Assembly (NCBI GenBank): GCA_043764895.1
Contig: JAYUJY010000083.1
Span: forward strand, 1-64,000
Length of the DNA: 64,000 nucleotides
Direction of reading: 5' to 3'
DNA from: JAAFJU01 sp043764895
Lineage (GTDB): Bacteria > Cyanobacteriota > Cyanobacteriia > Leptolyngbyales > Leptolyngbyaceae
Below are positions 17,942 through 27,252 of the stretch, piece after piece. The translations under genes were made by a program, and so were the position numbers. The first letter of the stretch is position 1. Every line of letters starts with the position of its first letter. The notes beneath the pieces are model-generated. The model was not told the DNA's origin. It ran no database searches and was given only the letters and a program-made list of their open reading frames with translations.

Positions 17942-18199
17942 TTACAGATAGGATTGCAGCATTTTCTCAATGTGGCTAATTGAACTTCGTGGGGAGGGGC
18001 GCGGAAGCTGAACGAGATTGCCATCGTCTTTTTGGACATACAAAACTGGGATTTCGTATTGGTATTTTTCAAAGGCTATATCGTCTTGGGTGATGTCTCG
18101 AATGTCGAGAGAAACGTCGATAGACTGGATGGCCCGAAGTTTTTCTTCAAGTCCTTCGCACAGATGACAACCCGGTTTGCTGTACAGAATAAGATTCAT
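17942..18199 (-). CDS. Glutaredoxin-like thiol protein
   Basis: The 85-residue protein starts MNLILYSKPGCHLCEGLEEKL, with a CHLC redox motif at residues 11-14, and has the cis-proline strand YEIPVLYV of the thioredoxin fold. It belongs to the small glutaredoxin-like group (DUF836 type). The reductase partner is not evident. It lies upstream of murE on the same strand, and the two may be co-transcribed. Confidence 0.88.
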   Translation of the reverse strand: MNLILYSKPGCHLCEGLEEKLRAIQSIDVSLDIRDITQDDIAFEKYQYEIPVLYVQKDDGNLVQLPRPSPRSSISHIEKMLQSYL

Positions 18200-18284
18200 C
18201 GTTCGCCTGGGATAGGGGAATAAATCGATCGTCGTTACGGGGTATTACAGTGATTTCTAGGAATAGGTTTACTGGAGGCCCACT

Positions 18285-18415
18285 AGTACTGCGCGGCGTA
18301 AATAAGACCTGTATCAAAAACCCGTTGGGTTTGGAGCACGGCATGGCCATGCCCCTACAACTTCTTAAACCCGGATCTGTAGGGGCATGGCTCGCCGTGC
18401 CCCAAACCCAACGAG
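18285..18415 (+). repeat. 130-bp palindromic interspersed repeat, copy 1
   Basis: The element starts AGTACTG, continues GGCGTAAAT and AGACCTGTATCA, and then forms a long imperfect palindrome whose arms carry CGTTGGGTTTGG, GCACGGC, GGCCATGCCCCTACA and their complements. Nearly the same sequence lies inverted at 27123-27252. It has no coding capacity and ends about 10 bp from the cysH stop codon. This fits a MITE-like or REP-like element; the hairpin could also end transcription. Confidence 0.85.
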
Positions 18416-18425
18416 AAGGAAAAGA

Positions 18426-19163
18426 TCACCCTTTTTCGTCAATGTTGATCGCGTGCAATCCACATTCCTTCTTGGTCGCATCTTCCCACCACCAACGGCC
18501 TTCCCGTTCATGCTGGTTCGGCAACACCGCCCGCGTGCAGGGTTCGCAACCGATGCTAATAAATCCTTTTTCATGCAGCGGATTAAACGGTACATCGTAG
18601 GTCCGAATGTACATCCAGGTCTCTGCCGAAGTCCAATTTGATAAGGGATTAAACTTGACTAAGTTCTTCCCTGGACCCGAAAAGAATTTATCTTCTTGAA
18701 CAACTGGAACTTGGCCGCGCGTGGACGGGTTTTGGTCTTGGCGTTGGCCTGTGATCCAGCCATCGAGAAGCGCTAGTTTGCGCCGGAGCGGTTCTACTTT
18801 ACGAACGTTGCAGCATTCCTTATGGCCATCGTCATAAAAGCTATAAAAACCTTTCTCTTGCGTAAATTTTTCTAGTGCTTCAGTGTTGGGTGACATGACA
18901 TCTATTGTAATCCCGTAATGCTTCCGCACCCGATCGATATACTGATACGTCTCAGGATGTAATCTTCCTGTGTCCAGACTAAAAACCTTGATATCTTTCT
19001 TGATCTTATGCGCCATATCAATCAGCACGACATCTTCTGCGCCGCTGAAGGAGATATAAATATTGTCTATGAGACTCAACGCCTTTTCAAGAATGGCCTG
19101 AGGACTTTTTTTCGCCAACTCAGCTTCAAGAGCTACAACATCAAGGGCGATCGCAGTGGGCAT
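18426..19163 (-). CDS. cysH: Adenylylsulfate/phosphoadenylylsulfate reductase (CysH family)
   Basis: The enzyme reduces activated sulfate to sulfite in assimilatory sulfate reduction. SFSGAEDVVLIDMA is the PP-loop, and KKECGLH carries the catalytic Cys near the C terminus. In addition it has CC (KECCNVRKVEPL) and CxxC (GCEPCTR), the four Cys that ligate a [4Fe-4S] cluster in APS-using enzymes. This suggests APS (or both) as substrate rather than only PAPS. I start at ATG 19163 (MPTAIALD), with AAAGAGAA upstream; a TTG at 19202 is the alternative. Confidence 0.93.
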   Translation of the reverse strand: MPTAIALDVVALEAELAKKSPQAILEKALSLIDNIYISFSGAEDVVLIDMAHKIKKDIKVFSLDTGRLHPETYQYIDRVRKHYGITIDVMSPNTEALEKFTQEKGFYSFYDDGHKECCNVRKVEPLRRKLALLDGWITGQRQDQNPSTRGQVPVVQEDKFFSGPGKNLVKFNPLSNWTSAETWMYIRTYDVPFNPLHEKGFISIGCEPCTRAVLPNQHEREGRWWWEDATKKECGLHAINIDEKG

Positions 19164-19289
19164 AGAAATTCTCTTTACTCTAGAATCTGACCATTCTACC
19201 AAGCCATCGGCTCAACAGATGGATTAGATGGATTTATTGATGGATTTATGTTGTACGATCGGTCTGGATTTTAAGCAAAGGTCTACGTG

Positions 19290-19937
19290 ATGTCGAACTC
19301 TACTCTCTCTGCAAACGCCGCCTTAGAACAATTGCAATGGCGCTATGCTACCAAAAAATTTGATCCCGCCCAGCACATTTCCGACAGTGATTGGAAAACG
19401 CTGGAACAGAGCTTAGTCTTGGCTCCGTCGTCCTTTGGGTTGCAGCCGTGGAAGTTCTTTGTCGTGAAAAATCCAGAAATCCGATCGCAGCTTCTAGCTC
19501 ATTCCTGGAAGCAGCCGCAAATTGTCGATGCCTCGCATTTGGTCGTATTTGCCATCAAAAAAGATATCGGTGAAGCAGATGTCGATCGCTATCTCGCCAA
19601 AACCTCCGAAGTCCAAGGCACTCCGCCAGAAGCGCTGGCTGGATTTGGTGGGATGATTAAGGGTTTTGTGAAATCGGCGGCGGATGTGAATGTATGGTCG
19701 GCTAGGCAGCTTTACATTGCGCTGGGGCAGTTTATGACGACGGCGGCCATGATGGGTGTGGACACCTGTGCGCTAGAGGGAATTAGTACGGCCAAATATG
19801 ACGAAATCTTGGGCATTACGGCGCAAGGGTATGAGACGTTGGTGGTGTGTGTGGCGGGATATCGATCGCCCGAGGATAAGTCGGCTCTTCGTGCGAAGGT
19901 GAGATATACAACTGAAGATGTGGTCGAGTATATTTAA
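19290..19937 (+). CDS. NAD(P)H-dependent nitroreductase family flavoprotein
   Basis: The 215-residue protein matches the NfsB-like nitroreductase family: WRYATKKFDPAQHISDSDW and SLVLAPSSFGLQPWKFFVV are the FMN-phosphate and flavin-binding blocks, and MGVDTCALEGISTAKYDEILGI is the conserved C-terminal segment. It probably reduces quinones or nitroaromatics with FMN. ATG 19290 is preferred, with AAAGG upstream; a GTG lies three bases before. It is followed by a strong terminator, so it is probably monocistronic. Confidence 0.9.
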   Translation: MSNSTLSANAALEQLQWRYATKKFDPAQHISDSDWKTLEQSLVLAPSSFGLQPWKFFVVKNPEIRSQLLAHSWKQPQIVDASHLVVFAIKKDIGEADVDRYLAKTSEVQGTPPEALAGFGGMIKGFVKSAADVNVWSARQLYIALGQFMTTAAMMGVDTCALEGISTAKYDEILGITAQGYETLVVCVAGYRSPEDKSALRAKVRYTTEDVVEYI

Positions 19938-19969
19938 TTTTCAGATTTTCAGATTTTTAGTGCATTGTG

Positions 19970-20003
19970 CCGATGTGAAAAGTTTCACGTCGGTTTTGTT
20001 TTG
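19970..20003 (+). terminator. Rho-independent terminator after the nitroreductase gene
   Basis: An 11-bp stem (CCGATGTGAAA with TTTCACGTCGG, one G-U pair) with a 2-nt loop is followed by TTTTGTTTTG. Confidence 0.88.
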
Positions 20004-20093
20004 TTTGGGCAAACGTCGGCATCATGACGGGATAGGTGCGCATAAGTTCCTAATGCTACTTCGCAAGGACCATTAGTTTAAGGAACGATCGTC

Positions 20094-23000
20094 ATGTCTA
20101 ATACGCCCAATGTCCCCCCTGAAACTCCAATCCCGAAGAGCCGCCTTGTATCATTTGAAGCCATGCTTCCGATCGAGCATCCGCAATTGCTGGAGGGTCT
20201 CGATACTTGGGTCAAGTTGGGTTTGATTTCGGACCAGCAGGTCAAACGCTGGGCGCGAACGTATCTGCAATCGGAGAGGCCGATCGGTCTTGAAACTCAG
20301 CCTGCAAGGGAATCTCAAATGATCGCAACGGGTCAATTTATTGCTGATCCAGAACCAACGAGAGTGACGCCGCCAAGGGTAACGCCGCCGCGCGATCGAT
20401 CGCTTATTTCCCGAATTTTAGCTAGTTTTATGGCTGAGATTAGTGTGGTGTGGCTGCTGTTTTTAGGCGTGTTTTTGGTGGTGGTGTCGTCGGCAGTTTT
20501 GGCGGCTTCGCAGTGGCAGAACGTGGATGCGATCGGGCAGTATGGGATTTTGTTTGCCTATACGGTGGCGTTTGGGATTGCGGCGTTGTGGAGTGGGAAG
20601 CAGGAAAATTTGCGGCTGACGAGTCGGATGTTGGCGGCGACGACGCTGTTGATTGTGCCTGTGAATTTTTGGATGATGGATGGGTTTAGGATTTTTGGGA
20701 GTGCAATAGGTTGGGTGGTTGGACTGATTGCTGCTGTTGTGTTGATGGGATTGCAGTGGCGATTGCTGAGGGAAGAAGAAGACGAAATTTCGGGGTGGAT
20801 GGTGGGGAATTTGGTGGGGTTAAGTGTGTTGCAGTTGGGATGGGGACTGCCGGGGATGGCGTTGGTGGCGACGTATGTGGGGACGATCGGGACGGCTGTT
20901 GTACAGGTGAAATCCATGCAACGAACCGACGTCGGGGGCAATGGCACTGACCCGGTTCGCCAGAATACTCCGCAATCACCCATCGTCAGGCCCATCATCA
21001 GGTCCGTGGTCGTCCAATCCGTTGCGGCTTTTGGGACGCTATTGCTGATTGCCCGATCGACGCTTTCTGCGGGTGTGCCGTTGTCGATGTTGGGACTGGC
21101 GATCGGGATTTGCGGCGCGTTGCTGTGTTGGGAACATCGAGCCTCGGATTCTCAGGCGGGGATCTGGGTGCCGATCGGGGCGTTGTTGTTGGCAACGGGT
21201 TGGTTTGTGTCGGTGTCGGGAGGGAATCTGTGGCAGGGTTTGGGCGTCTCGGGTTTGGCGTTAGGGTTGCTCTGGGAACGGCTGCATCGTCGATGGGAGC
21301 GCGGTGTGGTGGTTGGAATTATTGCGGTGGGATTGCAGGCTTATACGCTGCTGCGAGTGATTTTTCCGCCGACGCTTCGATCGAGCGTTATGGCCTGGAT
21401 TGCGAAGATGGCCAATCTCAGTTTGGGTGCGTGGGAACTGACGGGTCTTGGGTTTTTCCTGAGTTTGGTCGGTATTGCGGCATTCTCAGATTATTTACGT
21501 CGAAAAGGACAGCCTGATCTGGCGAAGATTGCCCAAAATTTTGCATTGGCGTTAGGGTTTGCGCTAGCGATTCCAGGGATTTTTAATCCTGCGATTCGGT
21601 TTATTTATTTCCTATGCTCGTTTGTGTTGTTGCTTACATCATCCACAGTCCGAAGCAAAGCACGACAAACGCCATTAACGCTTGCTGACGCATATCTGAC
21701 TCACGGGGTGGGCATTGCAGCGTTGCTGTCTGGGTTGCAATGGAAGCTGGGCGCGATTCTCGATCGGACTCAATCTGGTGTAATTTCATGGACGATCGTT
21801 TTTCTAGTCTGTGCGCTGGCGGAATGGGGCGTGTTGCTGGTCAGCCGGAGCCGTGCGGTGAAACATACGGCTTGGACGATCGGGCTAGGGTTTGCGGGGC
21901 TAATGTATATCGGCCTATTTTCTAGCATGATGAATAGCGTCGCTAACTTCGGTCAGCTCAATACGATCGATTCATCGCTTACTCAAGTGCCGCCGATCTT
22001 CTGCTTGGGATTGGTGTTGCCTGCGGTCTTAACGGGCGTCGCGCGATTGCGTGGACGGGTGATGGAACAGTTTCCGGTAACGCCCAAAGCATTGAGTATT
22101 TGGAGCACCGCAGGACTCGGACTTTCGCTTCTCCTCGTTGTGAGCAATCTGAATCTCTTTCTCGTCTGTAGCGCGATCGCAACTGCGTTAATGATGCTGA
22201 ATACAAAGCTGATTCGATCGCAAGGGTCTACGGCAATCACTGTATTTATCGGCTTACTGTTCACTGGCGCGATGATTACTAAATTAGTTGCGGCGGGATG
22301 GAATCAAATTCCTTGGTTTAGCTTAGTGATTCTAGGACTGTGGATTTTGCATTCGCTCTGTCGATCGCAAACCCAATCGGTCGGAGCTAGACCCTCCCTT
22401 CCTGCTTTGTATGCCCAAGCCTTTGACGGATGGGCGATCGTTCTGACCGGGATATTTTTGCCCATTACGAGTTTGTGGGTCATGCTGGTGCTTGGTCTCG
22501 GCCCTCCAGGTGATCGTATTACTTTCATCCTCGAAATGAGTCTAGTTATGTTGGGGATAATCTATCGCACTCGCGATCGGCTTTATTCAAACTGGGGATT
22601 GTTGGGTTTAACGATCGCAACGGAAGGGCTAATGAGCTATTGCCTCTTCCTTTTAAACATTCTCCCAGATACGTCAGATACGGCTCCAGCGATCGCAAAT
22701 GTCATCCTCATGTTTGGCACCCAAATCGCAGGGGATCTCTGGCTTAAGGGATTTGACAAACCTGCAATGATTCAAGCGCGAATCGATCGGCCTAGCGTTA
22801 GAGATTCTGCGATGGTTTACATTGCGCCGCTGTTCTTTGGGACGATCGTATTGCTGATCTCACACAACGGCTTTACGCAGTGGAGTGGGGTGTATACCCT
22901 TGTTGTTGCGTTGGTGTCGATCATTATTGCGCGGCGAAACGCTGTGCTCAAGGTGCTGACTTATGTTGGCGTAATCGGCGTAACCGTTGGCATTTATGAA

Positions 23001-24131
23001 CTCGTGCTGTTCCCATTAAGTCAGCAGACTTCGCTACATACGGTTGACAATGGATTTGTGATTTTGCTGCTGGTGGGAGCGGTGTTGGCGTGGGGATATC
23101 GGTTGTTGCATCGCCCGATTCGGAAGGTGTTGCGATTGGAGGATGCGCAGGTTTTGGCGATCGCTCATGTGCATTTCGTTGGAACGTCGGGGTTTTGTCT
23201 GCTGGCACTCATCCCTCTGATTATTTCAGGAGCCATGGGTCAAACGGCTATTATTCTTCTGGCCGGAATTTACGGGTTGCTCGGTTGCTATGCGCTGTCG
23301 CTGGGCCGATCGAACGCTGTATGGCTGACGCTAGGGATTCTGCAATTCTGGACAGGCATTGGCATTTTATTGCTAGACTTCTTACCGTCAAAGGTAGTGC
23401 TGGAGTGGGGCGGGGCGATCGCGGCGTTGATTGCCTATATAACCGCCGCTATTCCTTGGGGACGCATGGGCTACACCCTGATTAACCCCATTCGGAACTG
23501 CGCTATTGCCCTTCCGGGGAGCATCTTAGCAATCACGGTTTTTAACGCTAACGTTCCAAGTTTATTACTTGCGGGTGGCTTCTACGCATGGCTTGCAACG
23601 ATAAGCGATCGGTTCCGGTTGAGTTACGTTAGCGTTGCCTTAGGCATTTGGGCGGCGTGGCGATTGTTTAGCGTTTGGGGATTGACGGACCCGTTGTGGT
23701 ATGTGAGTGCGGTGAGTCTCGGCATCGTGTTTATTATCGAATCTGATCCGACGCTAAAAGGCCACGATCGGCGCGAAACTCGGCACTGGATGCGGATGTT
23801 GGCGACTGGACTGGTCGCGTTCACGGCTTTGTTCCAATCCGAAGCAGACTGGTCTCAAGGACTGCTAACGATCGCCCTCAGTTTGGGTTTGATCGCTCTA
23901 GGATTGGGGCTTAAAACGCGGGCTTATCTCTACGTCGGCACGTTGGTCTTTATGTTCAAAGTCTTGCGCCAACTGTGGGTCTTCATTGGCAACTATTCGC
24001 TCTTACTCTGGGCTTTGGGCATCACGTTGGGACTGTTGCTCATCTGGATTGCCGCCACCTTTGAAGCACGGCGATCACGGGCGATCGCCTTTGTGCAGTA
24101 CTGGATTGGGGAACTCGACAGTTGGGAATAA
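20094..24131 (+). CDS. Giant polytopic membrane protein (DUF2157-like), function unknown
   Basis: The 1345-residue protein has a soluble N-terminal segment of about 105 residues (LEGLDTWVKLGLISDQQVKRWARTYL and a proline-rich stretch with repeated RVTPP) and then some 30 or more hydrophobic segments to the end. The segment after residue 105 (VWLLFLGVFLVVVSSAVLAASQW) resembles the DUF2157 family. Large proteins of this type are conserved in cyanobacteria with no known role. The unbroken length argues against a pseudogene. The arginine- and tryptophan-containing loops are short, so most of the protein is in the membrane. Confidence 0.85.
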   Translation: MSNTPNVPPETPIPKSRLVSFEAMLPIEHPQLLEGLDTWVKLGLISDQQVKRWARTYLQSERPIGLETQPARESQMIATGQFIADPEPTRVTPPRVTPPRDRSLISRILASFMAEISVVWLLFLGVFLVVVSSAVLAASQWQNVDAIGQYGILFAYTVAFGIAALWSGKQENLRLTSRMLAATTLLIVPVNFWMMDGFRIFGSAIGWVVGLIAAVVLMGLQWRLLREEEDEISGWMVGNLVGLSVLQLGWGLPGMALVATYVGTIGTAVVQVKSMQRTDVGGNGTDPVRQNTPQSPIVRPIIRSVVVQSVAAFGTLLLIARSTLSAGVPLSMLGLAIGICGALLCWEHRASDSQAGIWVPIGALLLATGWFVSVSGGNLWQGLGVSGLALGLLWERLHRRWERGVVVGIIAVGLQAYTLLRVIFPPTLRSSVMAWIAKMANLSLGAWELTGLGFFLSLVGIAAFSDYLRRKGQPDLAKIAQNFALALGFALAIPGIFNPAIRFIYFLCSFVLLLTSSTVRSKARQTPLTLADAYLTHGVGIAALLSGLQWKLGAILDRTQSGVISWTIVFLVCALAEWGVLLVSRSRAVKHTAWTIGLGFAGLMYIGLFSSMMNSVANFGQLNTIDSSLTQVPPIFCLGLVLPAVLTGVARLRGRVMEQFPVTPKALSIWSTAGLGLSLLLVVSNLNLFLVCSAIATALMMLNTKLIRSQGSTAITVFIGLLFTGAMITKLVAAGWNQIPWFSLVILGLWILHSLCRSQTQSVGARPSLPALYAQAFDGWAIVLTGIFLPITSLWVMLVLGLGPPGDRITFILEMSLVMLGIIYRTRDRLYSNWGLLGLTIATEGLMSYCLFLLNILPDTSDTAPAIANVILMFGTQIAGDLWLKGFDKPAMIQARIDRPSVRDSAMVYIAPLFFGTIVLLISHNGFTQWSGVYTLVVALVSIIIARRNAVLKVLTYVGVIGVTVGIYELVLFPLSQQTSLHTVDNGFVILLLVGAVLAWGYRLLHRPIRKVLRLEDAQVLAIAHVHFVGTSGFCLLALIPLIISGAMGQTAIILLAGIYGLLGCYALSLGRSNAVWLTLGILQFWTGIGILLLDFLPSKVVLEWGGAIAALIAYITAAIPWGRMGYTLINPIRNCAIALPGSILAITVFNANVPSLLLAGGFYAWLATISDRFRLSYVSVALGIWAAWRLFSVWGLTDPLWYVSAVSLGIVFIIESDPTLKGHDRRETRHWMRMLATGLVAFTALFQSEADWSQGLLTIALSLGLIALGLGLKTRAYLYVGTLVFMFKVLRQLWVFIGNYSLLLWALGITLGLLLIWIAATFEARRSRAIAFVQYWIGELDSWE

Positions 24132-24270
24132 GTTGACGATCGTGTGCGCGAAAAGTGCGGACTCTAAACTAAATGAAAATCTATTACATTTCTTAATAAT
24201 AGGTGTTACATTAAGACATATACAGAGTCTGACTCTACCGCCATACATACATCCTTAAGAGAACTACACC

Positions 24271-24807
24271 ATGGCAATCACCAAGATTTTGACCGCAGTG
24301 TTTAAGACAGACGACACTTCAAACTCACTCAACCAGGCTGCTTGGTTGGCGTTCCGAGTGATTGTGAGTGCCATGATCGTTCACAATGGCTTCGACAAGA
24401 TCTCCGATATCCAAGGGTTTTCCACTGCGTACGTTGAAGTGATTGGGTTGCCGTTCCCAATCTTCTTTAGCTACTTGGCAGCGATTACTGAAATAGCAGC
24501 TCCGCCCCTCTTAGCTCTGGGCCTGTTCACCCGTCCGGCTGCGCTTGGACTTTTCTCGACCATGGCTGTGGCAATCTATCACCACATCTTGGTTGCAGGA
24601 TTTAGCATTCCCTACTTGGAACTGTCTGCGGTATATGCGTCTTGCTTCCTGTTTTTCACCGTGAATGGCCCAGGTCGTTTCTCGATCGATCAACTGATCT
24701 CAAACACTTTGGCAAAGCGATCAGTCGCGGAAAAAGAAAACCAAGAGAAAATGCTGGAGAAGTCATTCCAAGCGGTATCCGGATCGAAAGTTGGTTCTGA
24801 CGCCTAA
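24271..24807 (+). CDS. DoxX family membrane protein
   Basis: The 178-residue protein has four membrane segments and the DoxX pattern: WLAFRVIVSAMIVHNGFDKI, then YLAAITEIAAPPLLALGLFTRPAAL and a third block FFTVNGPGRFSIDQL. DoxX proteins form membrane redox or quinone-associated complexes, but the role in cyanobacteria is unclear. The last 40 residues are a charged tail (AKRSVAEKENQEKMLEK). It is followed by a terminator. Confidence 0.9.
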   Translation: MAITKILTAVFKTDDTSNSLNQAAWLAFRVIVSAMIVHNGFDKISDIQGFSTAYVEVIGLPFPIFFSYLAAITEIAAPPLLALGLFTRPAALGLFSTMAVAIYHHILVAGFSIPYLELSAVYASCFLFFTVNGPGRFSIDQLISNTLAKRSVAEKENQEKMLEKSFQAVSGSKVGSDA

Positions 24808-24831
24808 CGTTGACTGATTTAGTTCAAATAG

Positions 24832-24866
24832 AAATCCGCCTGTTTAATACAATTGGGCGGATTTTT
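24832..24866. terminator. Rho-independent terminator between doxX-like and spp genes
   Basis: AAATCCGCC (24832-24840) pairs with GGCGGATTT (24856-24864), followed by more T on the + strand. It lies between convergent genes and mainly serves the DoxX gene. Confidence 0.88.
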
Positions 24867-24889
24867 ATTATGTATTAGTCCTGGCGAAA

Positions 24890-25639
24890 TTAGATCGACG
24901 ATTCTACCACTCCAAAATGGTTTAATCCCTCCAGAATCCCCGCTGCATAGTCCGATCGCGCAAACAACACCGTCTCCGCGCCAAACTCCCGACACCACTC
25001 CAAAAGTTCCGATCGCGCATTCCCAACCACAATCCCTAGCGTATGTTGTTTGAATAACCCAATGTCATTGCCCGAGTCTCCGCACACAACTGTATTAGTG
25101 TTGTCGAATCCCGTTTTTTCCATTACATAGCGCATTGCCAAACCCTTATCGCAGCGAATCGGCAAAATATCCACATCTTCGTTGCTGCTATAAATCACCT
25201 GGGCCGCAAGACCTGATTCAGCAATCCGATCGCGTAGAATTTCTAGCACCTTTCCCGCATCGTCGCCGTATAAATAGAAACTAATTTTGTGTTCATTGGA
25301 TGTATCTTCTGGCTGCGGAATTAGCGCTGGAAATTCTTTAGAAACTTGTTTTGCAATCGTCCATAACAAGGCTCTATCCCACCGATGAGAGAGATGGTTT
25401 GACCAAGTGCGATCAGGCGTCGCGCCTTGATAAATCTCACTTCCAACCCCCGTAATCCAGTAGTCTGGCTCTAGCAGGTCCGCCCGTGCCTTCAGCCGCA
25501 AAGCAGACTCGTACGATCGCCCAGTCGCATACACTAGCCGAACCGTCCCATCCCAAGCCAAAATAGCTCGATTAAATTCCTGTGTTGCGGCAACATTTCC
25601 GACTAACGTGTTGTCAAGATCAGTCACAATGCAAATCAT
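24890..25639 (-). CDS. spp: Sucrose-phosphate phosphatase
   Basis: The protein begins MICIVTDLDNTLVGN, the DxDxT nucleophile motif of HAD phosphatases, and has LVYATGRSYES (motif II), the K in RCDKGLAMRY and VVCGDSGNDIGLF (motif IV), the arrangement of sucrose-phosphate phosphatase. The enzyme releases sucrose from sucrose-6-phosphate. I start at ATG 25639 with GAGG upstream; a GTG at 25651 is possible. It is head to head with a GH100 invertase, whose start is 32 bp away, so one short region drives both synthesis and breakdown of sucrose. Confidence 0.93.
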   Translation of the reverse strand: MICIVTDLDNTLVGNVAATQEFNRAILAWDGTVRLVYATGRSYESALRLKARADLLEPDYWITGVGSEIYQGATPDRTWSNHLSHRWDRALLWTIAKQVSKEFPALIPQPEDTSNEHKISFYLYGDDAGKVLEILRDRIAESGLAAQVIYSSNEDVDILPIRCDKGLAMRYVMEKTGFDNTNTVVCGDSGNDIGLFKQHTLGIVVGNARSELLEWCREFGAETVLFARSDYAAGILEGLNHFGVVESSI

Positions 25640-25671
25640 TAGGGTCCTCACATTTGGGATGATTATATCAA

Positions 25672-27066
25672 ATGAAAGAATCTGACGTTATTAAACAAGC
25701 CCAATCGTTATTATACGATCGGGCCATGGTTTCCTTGCAGGGAAAATGGGTCGGTGCGCTCGCCGCTGTGCCCAAAATTGCAGGTGCTTCTGGAGCCGAT
25801 TTGCTCAAAAATGATCTCAACTACGGTGAGATTTTCATGCGGGACAATGTGCCCGTAATGACCTACTTACTCATCCAAAAGAAGTACGACGTTGTTAAGC
25901 ATTTTCTAAACACCTGTCTCCAACTCCAAAGCCATAGCCACCAGACGCGGGGCATTTTCCCGACCAGCTTCATAGAGCATGATGGCAAACTGGTCGGAGA
26001 CTACGGCCAACGGGCGATCGGGCGAGTGATTTCGGTCGATGCGACCCTATGGTGGGCGATCTTAGCTCATGCCTACGTGAAGCAGAGTCAAGATTTTGAA
26101 TGGGCCTCTCAGCCTCAGATCCAAAGCGGGATTCAGCGATTTCTAGATCTGATTTTGCGTCCAGGATTTCGCGAAGCGCCGACCCTGTATGTCCCCGATG
26201 GTGCATTCATGATCGATCGGCCCTTGGATGTCTGGGGCGCACCCTTGGAAATCCAGGTGTTGCTTTACGGTGCCCTCCGCAGTTCCGCCCAACTCTTGCG
26301 CTACACCTCCGACGCCCGCCCCCACACGCCGAACGATTGCCTGCGCTACGCCCACAACTTAAGGCGACATCTCCTCAAGCACTATTGGGTGACGAGTAAA
26401 ACCGTCCAAGTGATTCGCCGTCGCCCGACGGAACAGTACGGCGATGGGATTCAAAACGAATTTAATATCCAAACGGAAACGATTCCCCATTGGCTTCAGG
26501 AATGGCTAGGCGATCGCGGCGGGTATCTAATCGGCAACATTCGCACCGGACGGCCAGACTTTCGGTTTTTCACGCTGGGCAACTGTTTGGGGGCCATCTT
26601 CGACGTGATGAGCAACAACCAACAACAGGCGTTGTTTCGGCTAATTATGCAAAACCAGCATCACCTCGTGGCCCAAATGCCGTTGCGCATTTGTCATCCG
26701 CCGCTAGAAGATACCGACTGGCGCAAAAAAACCGGCTACGATCGCAAAAATCTTCCCTGGTGCTATCACAATGGCGGACATTGGGCCTGTCTGATGTGGT
26801 TCTTGGTCATTGCCATGAAACGCCAACAGCATCGGATGCCTGAAGATTTGAAATATCAAGTGCGATCGTTTTTAAAAGAATGCTATGACCTAATGCTCAA
26901 GCAGCTCCCGGTCCAAAAATGGGCCGAATACCACGATGGTCCGACAGCCTACTGGGTCGGTCAACAGGCGCGCATGTACCAAACTTGGACGATCGTCGGA
27001 TTTCTACTCACCCATCATTTTGTACATGAATCAGAGGACGACAGCCATATTTTGGATCTACTCTAA
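25672..27066 (+). CDS. Alkaline/neutral invertase, glycoside hydrolase family 100
   Basis: The 464-residue cytosolic enzyme hydrolyses sucrose to glucose and fructose. NYGEIFMRDNVPV and MIDRPLDVWGAPLEIQ are conserved GH100 blocks, the second holding the catalytic acid region, and WCYHNGGHWACLMWFL and the C-terminal YQTWTIVGFL also fit. Length equals the usual cyanobacterial Inv (about 460-480). No signal peptide is visible. Divergent with the sucrose-phosphate phosphatase gene, so the pair is a sucrose turnover module. Confidence 0.94.
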   Translation: MKESDVIKQAQSLLYDRAMVSLQGKWVGALAAVPKIAGASGADLLKNDLNYGEIFMRDNVPVMTYLLIQKKYDVVKHFLNTCLQLQSHSHQTRGIFPTSFIEHDGKLVGDYGQRAIGRVISVDATLWWAILAHAYVKQSQDFEWASQPQIQSGIQRFLDLILRPGFREAPTLYVPDGAFMIDRPLDVWGAPLEIQVLLYGALRSSAQLLRYTSDARPHTPNDCLRYAHNLRRHLLKHYWVTSKTVQVIRRRPTEQYGDGIQNEFNIQTETIPHWLQEWLGDRGGYLIGNIRTGRPDFRFFTLGNCLGAIFDVMSNNQQQALFRLIMQNQHHLVAQMPLRICHPPLEDTDWRKKTGYDRKNLPWCYHNGGHWACLMWFLVIAMKRQQHRMPEDLKYQVRSFLKECYDLMLKQLPVQKWAEYHDGPTAYWVGQQARMYQTWTIVGFLLTHHFVHESEDDSHILDLL

Positions 27067-27122
27067 AGCCAATCTAAAGCCTAGTCGTCTGCGGCTTAAA
27101 TAACCAAGCGACTCAACTCCTG

Positions 27123-27252
27123 CTCGTTGGGTTTGGGGCACGGCGAGCCATGCCCCTACAGATCCGGGTTTGAGAAGTTGTAGGGGCATGGCCATGCCGT
27201 GCCCCAAGCCCAACGGGTTTCTGATACAGGTCTCATTTACGCCCAACAGTAC
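27123..27252 (-). repeat. 130-bp palindromic interspersed repeat, copy 2 (inverted)
   Basis: Reverse complement of the element at 18285-18415 with a handful of differences, including the same AGTACTG end. Its AGTACTG end overlaps the stop codon of holB. Both copies touch the 3' end of a gene. Confidence 0.85.
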
